Positions 53,010 to 64,000 of a DNA stretch of 64,000 nt are shown here, in pieces; positions within the stretch are counted from its first letter, which is position 1; each line of letters starts with the position of its first letter. The DNA is from Castor canadensis (taxonomy: Eukaryota; Chordata; Mammalia; Rodentia; Castoridae), in the NCBI RefSeq assembly GCF_047511655.1, contig NC_133401.1, positions 15,904,001-15,968,000 on the forward strand, written 5' to 3'. Under the pieces are notes generated by a model. That model was not told where the DNA came from. It saw only the letters and a list, made by a program, of their open reading frames with translations, and ran no database searches. The position numbers were made by a program, and so were the translations under genes.

Positions 53010-53120
53010 CTGCTTCCAGACAGGGTCGTGCTGTGTAGCCCAGGTTGGCCCTGAACCTGTGATCTTCCTATCTCAGTCCCTGACTGAAATTACAGGCATA
53101 CGCCACCATGCCTGACTCCC
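53010..53120 (-). repeat. B1-like SINE (antisense)
   Basis: CAGACAGGGTCGTGCTGTGTAGCCCAGGTTGGCCC...AATTACAGGCATACGCCACCATGCCTG. Confidence 0.82.
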
Positions 53121-53129
53121 TAGGGATCT

Positions 53130-53460
53130 TTCTAAAGTCCAAGACCCTGCCCCTTCCTGCTCAGAACCATCTGTGGCTCCCCAGTACCCTTCAAGCCCAG
53201 GCTTCTACCACAGCCAGCAACACCTTGCAAGTCTAGACCCAGCATTGCTTCTCAGTCCCACTTTGTGGTCAGTGGTCCACAGAACTGGACTTCCTCCCGT
53301 GTCCCAGCAAATTACATCCCATCTCACTTCCAGACCCTTCCATCTTCCATCTGCCTGAAGCGAACCCTGGGCACAAAACTTTCCTCTTCTGCTCCACCAT
53401 ATTCCTCTTCCAGGTCTCAATTCAACACCTCCTCCTCCAGGAAGCCCTATGCCCAAACTG
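53130..53460 (+). repeat. LINE L2 3' region
   Basis: CTGCTCAGAACCATCTGTGGCTCCCCAGTACCC...CTTCCATCTGCCTGAAGCG...CTTCCAGGTCTCAATTCAACACCTCCTCC is sense L2. Confidence 0.6.
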
Positions 53461-53467
53461 GGTCAGG

Positions 53468-53985
53468 TTCCCTATGGGCTCACGCCTGTAATCCCAGCTC
53501 CTTAGGAGGCAGAGACAGGAAGGATCAAGGTTCCACGACAGCCCAGGGAAAAAAGTTCAAGAGACCCCATCTCAACCACTAAAAGCCAGGTGTGATGAAA
53601 TGTGCCTGTCATCCCAGCTAACAATGAAGCATAAACAGGAGGATGCAATCCAGGCCAGCCTGTGCACAAACATGAGACCCTGTTGCAAAAATAACTAAAG
53701 GACAAAGGGCTGGCAGAGTAGCTCAAGTGGTAGAGCACCTGCCTAGCAAGTGTGAGGCCCTGAGTTCAAACCCCAGTACTGCCAAGAAAAGAACAGGAAA
53801 GCTGCAGCCTGTGCCCACTCACAGCTTGGGTTCTGTGTCCATAGACTTCTGTGTCCTCTGCTAAATTTCATAAGGAAAACCAGACGTGGTGGTGCACACC
53901 TGTAATCCCTGCTGAGGCAGGAGGAGCACAAGTTCCAGGCCAGCCTGGGCGACATAGAGAGACCCTGTCGCAAAAAATAAAGCAG
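53468..53985 (+). repeat. SINE cluster
   Basis: A B1 unit (53470-53575), a second B1 with ID tail (53583-53790, ending GTTCAAACCCCAGTACTGCC) and another B1 (53880-53985). Confidence 0.85.
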
Positions 53986-53999
53986 TCACAAAAGCACCC

Positions 54000-54460
54000 A
54001 AAGTAGGTGTCTGTGGAATTTGAAGCCCAGTTAGCAGAAGACCAATGTCCTTTGCCTGGAACCAAGCTGACCCAGACTGCAGGCCCCAACCACCAGGGGT
54101 CACTGTCCCCCAACCCCGGCCACCCTGCCTGCTCACTGCGTTCTCAGGGCTCCTGGTTTGACAAATGAGGAAGTGGTGTTGGGGGGAGGAAGTGGGCTGG
54201 GCTGTGACCCAGAGTCACCGTGATTCACGGGGAAAACCCTGCCTTTCCAATTCAGCAACTTTGTGTGCCAAAAGTCCTGCGGGCTAGGCAAGCTCCCAGG
54301 ATCAGGAGCTCGCTGTGTAGACTGGCGAGCAGAGGTGTAGACACCCCCACCAGCCCTCCACCAGCTCTGCTGGCCCCCAGTCTGTTGGCAGCCCTCGGTG
54401 GGGACAAGAGCCAGCCTTGTCCTGCAGTGAGGGTCAGGGGGAGGGGACGAGTTTAAATGG
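54000..54460. other. Unassigned intergenic stretch
   Basis: No gene, promoter motif set or familiar repeat recognised between CEACAM19 and CEACAM16 here. Confidence 0.35.
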
Positions 54461-54469
54461 AGATGCTCC

Positions 54470-54860
54470 TTGCCAGCTCAGGCGAGGGGCACCTGCCCAG
54501 CATGTGTGAGGCCCTGGGTTCCGTCTCCAGCACCACAAAAAATAAAAATGAAAAACCGGTTGAGGTGTTTGTACTCTGGTCTACACACTGGGGTTTGTGT
54601 AAAATGTATACTTCTTTTCTCTTGTTGGTACTGGGGAATGAATTTAGGGAGCCACACCCCCAGTAATGGCCAGGCATGGTGGTGCATGCCTGTAATCCCA
54701 GGTACTCGGAAGGTGAAGGTAGAAGGATTGCAGCCTAAGGCTGCCTCGGGCAAAAGCTTGACCCTATGGAAACAAAAAGAGCTCAAGTCGCAGACCAGCA
54801 TCTGTCTAGCAAGCATGAGGCCCCTGAGTTCAAACCCCAGTGCCAGCAAAAAAAGAAAAT
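54470..54860 (+). repeat. ID-like and dimeric SINEs
   Basis: 54470-54545 degenerate ID unit (GGCGAGGGGCACCTGCCCAGC); 54668-54860 dimer (GGCCAGGCATGGTGGTGCATGCC...GTTCAAACCCCAGTGCCAGC). Confidence 0.82.
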
Positions 54861-55199
54861 CTTTTTTTCAGATAATTCTAAATCCAATCCAACTGGTTCC
54901 CATATTCTTGGTAGGATACACAAAGCCCAGAGGAGGAAGAACACCTAGCCAGGTCCCATCCCAGGTCCTCTGGGGTCCCCAGAAAACCCTGGCGCCCTCT
55001 CTCTTTCTCTCTCTCTCTGCTGCCTCTACCTCCCTATCTCCATGACCCTTCACATCCTCCCATAGACCCCCTTCTATCCCCACACCCTTCTCGACCCAAG
55101 CCCTGCAGACCCCCATCCCAAGCCTTCCCCCCATCCCCCTGCACCTCACTCTGTCCTTACCCCAAGCCAGGCATCCCATAGCCAAGCTCAGGGGCCATC

Positions 55200-55800
55200 T
55201 GGATGCCACACAGCAGGTGGCTGGTCCCTGCAGTGACCTCCTCCTCCAGCTGCCCCTCCCCTCACTCAGACTCATTAAAGACTGCAGCCTCGGGCGCACT
55301 TGACACCTGCTATGAAAACACTCTCCCCCCTGGGTCCCTGTCACTTCCTGCCAGGTCTCAGCTCACCTCCTCAGAAAGGTCCTGGTGACCTACCTGGTTA
55401 AAAGGACAACTCAAGACAGGTGCTGCTGGTGGATCACACCTGTAGTCCTAACTACTCAAGAGGCAGAGATGGTGGTTCAAAGCCAGCCTGAGGAAATGTT
55501 TGCAAAACCCTAGCTTGAAAAAAACCCTTCACAAAAAGAGCAGGTGAAGTGGCTGAAGGTGAGGGCCCTGAGTTCAAGCCTCAGTACCTAGAAAAAAAAA
55601 AAAATAGAACGACCCCTAATTTGCCCGTCCTTTTACCCAATTTTATTTTTTCATAGCACTTTCCTCTATCTGACATTTTATGCTATATCATTTTTTTTTA
55701 TTATTCCCCAAGAGGGAAGAGATATGTCTGTGGTCTGTGTCCCCAACACAACCTGAAATGGAGTCAGCGCTCAATAAATATTTGCTCAATGACTGAATGA
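55200..55800 (+). repeat. LINE L2 3' end, interrupted by a SINE
   Basis: TTCCTGCCAGGTCTCAGCTCACCTCCTCAGAAAGGTCCTGGTGACC, then a dimeric SINE at 55415-55598, then TTCATAGCACTTTCCTCTATCTGACATTTTATGC...GCGCTCAATAAATATTTGCTC. The two halves are one L2 copy split by the SINE. Confidence 0.75.
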
Positions 55801-56508
55801 CTTGGAAAACCCCAGCCATTGAGGTGAGGGTGGAGGGCAGGCAAAGGGGCAGCCTCGGCAGAGGTCCGAGGCTAGACCTGACCTCCTGCAGGTAGCAGGT
55901 TGCTTCTCTCCAGCAGGAGGGATTAAGGGAATAGGGTCCTGTCCCCCTTCCATATCCTTGCCAGGTCCGACAGGGTCCAACCTGACCTTGCCAGGCCGGC
56001 CCACCCAGGGAAGTCACACCCCCCAAGGTCAAGTTCACCGGCAAACACTGCCACACCCTCAGCTCCTCAGGTGATAAGAGGAGGAGAGGAGGGGCCCAGA
56101 ATCTGCTTGGGTGTTGAGCACAGGGGACAAGGGTCCTGCCACATGGCCACACATTTCCAGGACAAATATTGATGAAGTCTGTGGTAGGCAGAGCCTTGGA
56201 AAGGAGCAGATATGAGGCCTGGCGCTCCCTGCTCCCCAGGGAACGGGTCAGGGGTCACGTGGCTGGTGAGCTAAGGGAGCTGGGGGCCAGGGAGGGATGG
56301 AAACAAGGTCACAGAGCCGTGCCCCCACATGGCCAGGCAGAGAAAATACCTGCTGCCACCTCATGAGGCAGTGACCTTGACCCTAAGTCCTCTCTCTGCA
56401 GAATGGGTTCTCTGAGCAGGGCGGGGAGGCTGGAGGACATAATAGGAAAAGCCAAAGTCCTGGGTGCCACCACCCCTGTGCTGCCAGAAGATGGGTCAGG
56501 AAGATCGC

Positions 56509-56510
<2 letters not shown>
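55801..56510. other. Unassigned intergenic stretch
   Basis: GC-rich unique-looking sequence. No exon signature supported. Could contain CEACAM16 regulatory sequence, but nothing specific is visible. Confidence 0.35.

Positions 56511-56512
<2 letters not shown>

Positions 56513-56547
<35 letters not shown>
56513..56547 (+). repeat. (GA)n microsatellite
   Basis: About 17 GA units at the 5' edge of a dimeric SINE. Confidence 0.95.
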
Positions 56548-56550
<3 letters not shown>

Positions 56551-56750
56551 CACCTATAACTTCAGCTAATCAGGAGGCAGAGGGAAAAGGATCAGAGTTT
56601 GAGGCCAGCCCTGACAAAACTAGGGAGACCCTTGCCTCAAAAACAAACTCAAAGCAAAAAGGCTGAGGGAGTGACTCAATGGTAGAGCGCTTGCCTAGCA
56701 TGACGAGGTCCTGGGTTCAAATCCTGGGCACAGCAGAAAAGAAAAGGAAG
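56548..56750 (+). repeat. Dimeric SINE
   Basis: TGCACACCTATAACTTCAGCTAATCAGG...GAGTGACTCAATGGTAGAGCGCTTGCC...GGTTCAAATCCTGGGCACAGC. Confidence 0.85.
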
Positions 56751-57085
56751 GAGCAGGCAGGGCCGGGGGAGGAGAGGAGGGTGCTCACAGAAGAGGCAGT
56801 GGAGGGCTGGCAGAGCCCGCGGGCTCCTTGGTCCCGGCGATGGGGCGAAGTGGCACCTTCCCTGATGAGAAGCAGGAACAGAGCACAGACGGGGCTGGGA
56901 CGATGCCCAGGGCATTTGGGGACGAGGTGAGTCAGAGGAGTCCAGGGACATCCTGAATAACACTGGACTGGGTCCCAGGACTCAGGGGTGGAGGCAGGAA
57001 GGCCAGGACAGAGCAGGTAAAGAGAGGACACAGGTGGGGGCAGGAGCCCCCTCCCCATCTCCCCAGCTCCTGTCCCTCTCCGCAG

Positions 57086-57141
57086 AGCCCGAGCCTGAGA
57101 GGGCAGCCCAGGACATGGTGTCAGAGGAGCGAAGCAGGACA
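57086..57141 (+). other. Candidate 5' leader exon of CEACAM16
   Basis: A 56-bp block is bounded by a good acceptor (CTGTCCCTCTCCGCAG) and donor (AGGACAG|GTGAGC). It sits 1.9 kb before the CEACAM16 ATG and has no match I recognise. It could be a non-coding leader exon, but it could equally be chance. Confidence 0.25.
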
Positions 57142-57204
57142 GGTGAGCTGCAGGTATCGGTCCCTGCCTGGAAGCCAGCTGCCTACCGGGGCCCAAAAGC
57201 CAGA

Positions 57205-57720
57205 TCACGGCAGGTGCCTGTAATCCCAGCTTCTCAGGAGGATCTCCGTTCAAAGCCAGCCCTGGGCAAACAGATCTCGAGACCCTATCCCAAAAAACCA
57301 TCACAAATAAAGGCTGGCGGAGTGGCTCACAGTGTAGGTCCTGAGTTCAAGCCCCAATGCCACAAAAAAAAAAAAAAAAACAAGATCATGGAACCTTCAA
57401 AAAAGGCCCAAGGCCTCTGCCACATCACTGAGGCCCCTTCCTCGAGTCCCTTCCTCCACCCCGACATAAGGGGCAAACCTCCTTTCCACCATTTTTTTTT
57501 TTAACTTTTTATTTTTTGTAGCACGGATGCTGGAACCCAGGGCTGCCACCTGTTGGCTGGCGCTCTTCCACTCGTGTCACATCCCAAGCCCTTCTGTTCC
57601 TGCTTTGCTTCTAAGACAGGGTCTCTAACTTCGCCTGGGCCAGCCTCAAACCCACCATCTTCCTACCTCCACCTCCTGAGTTGCTGGGATTACAGACAGG
57701 AACCACCACACCTGGCCACC
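57205..57720. repeat. Sense and antisense SINEs
   Basis: 57205-57380 sense dimer lacking the B1 start (CAGGTGCCTGTAATCCC...GTTCAAGCCCCAATGCCAC, poly-A); 57515-57716 antisense dimer (TAGCACGGATGCTGGAACCCAGGGC...CAGGAACCACCACACCTGGCC). Confidence 0.85.
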
Positions 57721-57759
57721 TTTCCCTTATTGATCCCTACCAAGGAAAGAAATTTGTTT

Positions 57760-57850
57760 CATCCATCTTCTTCACTGGGGTCTCCCCAGTGCCTCAAACA
57801 GAGCCAGCACACAGTAGGTGCTCATTAAGTGTTTGTGGACTGAATGTGTG
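57760..57850 (+). repeat. LINE L2/MIR 3' end
   Basis: CTCCCCAGTGCCTCAAACAGAGCCAGCACACAGTAGGTGCTCATTAAGTGTTTG. Confidence 0.55.
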
Positions 57851-58144
57851 TGATTTGCTAAGCACTTATGCTGTGCCAGGCAGGGCCTAAGTATTTCACA
57901 AGTCTACTGGCTTCTCTCACAAAAGTCCAATAAGGTCAGAACAGCTGTCCCTGACTCCCTGGGGACACCAAAATCCACAGGTGGTGACACCCTTATATAA
58001 ATGACACAGCATTTGCATAAAACCTGTACATACTTTCCTGTGTACTTTGAATCATCTCTGGGTGACTTGTAATACTTAATACTATGTAAATAGTTGTTAC
58101 GATACAATATTTAAGCAATAAACACAATGAAAAAAACCTGTCAA

Positions 58145-58260
58145 GCAGAGCACAGTGGTGCACGCCTATAATCCCAGTACTCAGGAAGCTGAAGGAGGAG
58201 GACTGAGAGTTTCAGGACAGCCTGGGCTACATAGTGACATCCTTTCTCAAAAAAAAACCC
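58145..58260 (+). repeat. B1-like SINE
   Basis: GCAGAGCACAGTGGTGCACGCC...GACAGCCTGGGCTACATAGTGACATCC plus A-rich tail. Confidence 0.87.
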
Positions 58261-58489
58261 GCCCTCCCATCTCAAAATAAAACCCTACACACAAAAAAAA
58301 AGATTTCAGACCCTAGAGCCTCCACATGGGCCCACAGGACAGATAGGGAAACTGAGGCCACGGAAAGGAGGACAGAAAATGAGGATTTCTTGACCCTCTG
58401 CAGGAAACCAACAGGAAGCTGAGCTCCACAGAGGTGTGCGGCATCCAGCTCGTCTGGTTTTGGGTACAGAGCAGTGCTCGAGTCCTCTC

Positions 58490-58610
58490 TCCCTGTAGCA
58501 AATTAGGCAAACTAGAATCCATGCCTGGTGCCTCAGTTTCCCCAGCTGCAAATGCCAGCCTTAAAGGCCAACCTCACAGGATCCTTCTGACGTCCACTGA
58601 GATGACACCT
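58490..58610 (+). repeat. MIR fragment
   Basis: GTGCCTCAGTTTCCCCAGCTGCAAATGCC...CAACCTCACAGGATCC resembles a sense MIR 3' half. Confidence 0.5.
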
Positions 58611-59059
58611 GTAATGACCGAAGGGTCCCGCTCTGAGAACTAGCACTCAGGGCTTCCGAGCTCATTCCTCTGTGACCGTGACCGTGACCCCCCATGCCCA
58701 GGGAGGCTGCGGTGTGGGGTGGTCAGGAAGAAAACCCTGGAATCTTCCTCTGTCCCTCCTCCCTCCTCCCCGGTGACCTGGCTCTCCTGACAGCACCAAA
58801 TCAGGGACTTTGGCACAAAGAAGGTTAGGCAGCTGCCCCTGGAGGCCTGACCGGGTCGTGGCCCTTGGCCGGTGCCCGCCACACCCACCCTGGTGCCCAA
58901 ATGTGGCCCCAGATCCTGGGTGACTCGATCCCTCCCAAATTCAGGTGATCTCCCCGGCTCCAAATTGCCGAACCCTCTCCGGTCCAGCGGCAGACGGAGC
59001 CAAGCCCCAACCAGAAAGGGACATCAACGACCATCTCCTAGAACGGCCTGGCGTGAAAG

Positions 59060-64000
<4,941 letters not shown>

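Noticed and set aside
56717-57304. 195-codon minus-strand ORF
   Set aside because: It overlaps SINE sequence at both ends and shows no domain or signal features.

Overview
This is mammalian nuclear DNA, almost certainly from a rodent. The genes are intron-rich immunoglobulin-superfamily genes, and the non-coding space is filled with B1-like units fused to tRNA-derived ID-like tails (dimeric SINEs), plus L2, MIR, L1, MaLR and class I ERV copies. The dimeric SINE, with its GTGGCTCAAGNGGTAGAGC tail, points to a non-murid rodent. I lean towards Castorimorpha (beaver-like), but that is a judgement from SINE appearance, not a measurement.

Four genes are recognised, all on the plus strand, in the order known from human 19q13.3: IGSF23 (3' part, about 2.7-5.8 kb), PVR/CD155 (complete coding region, 26980-39234), CEACAM19 (complete coding region, 45413-50794) and CEACAM16 (first four coding exons, 59060-62874; it continues beyond the window). 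None is seen by simple ORF calling because the coding sequence is split into short exons. I placed exon edges by GT/AG sites, codon phase and remembered human protein sequence. Single Ig-domain exons are phase 1-1 throughout.

Layout: 1-2.7 kb, repeats and the L2/MaLR-bearing upstream part of IGSF23; 2.7-5.8 kb, IGSF23 exons; 5.8-26.6 kb, a gene-free block with two adjoining minus-strand class I ERV fossils (9.9-15.3 and 15.3-19.2 kb) and other LTR pieces; 26.7-27.3 kb, the PVR CpG-rich promoter and exon 1; 27-39 kb, PVR; 39-45 kb, SINE/L1/L2 plus a CCAAT/GC-box promoter-like island at 42.3 kb; 45.2-51.4 kb, CEACAM19; 51.4-59 kb, L2/SINE; 59-64 kb, CEACAM16.

The genes share a theme: cell-surface or secreted Ig proteins. 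PVR is an adhesion molecule and ligand for lymphocyte receptors and carries an ITIM-like tail. CEACAM19 carries an ITAM-like tail. CEACAM16 is a secreted inner-ear matrix protein. IGSF23 is a small single-Ig membrane protein. I did not find an undescribed system. The most useful leads are splicing features (an in-frame 147-nt CEACAM19 intron, an ITAM split by an exon junction, a microsatellite serving as a polypyrimidine tract), a G-quadruplex-prone minisatellite just inside PVR intron 1, two unexplained CCAAT clusters, and two abutting ERVs that both carry tRNA-Arg-type primer sites of different isoacceptors.
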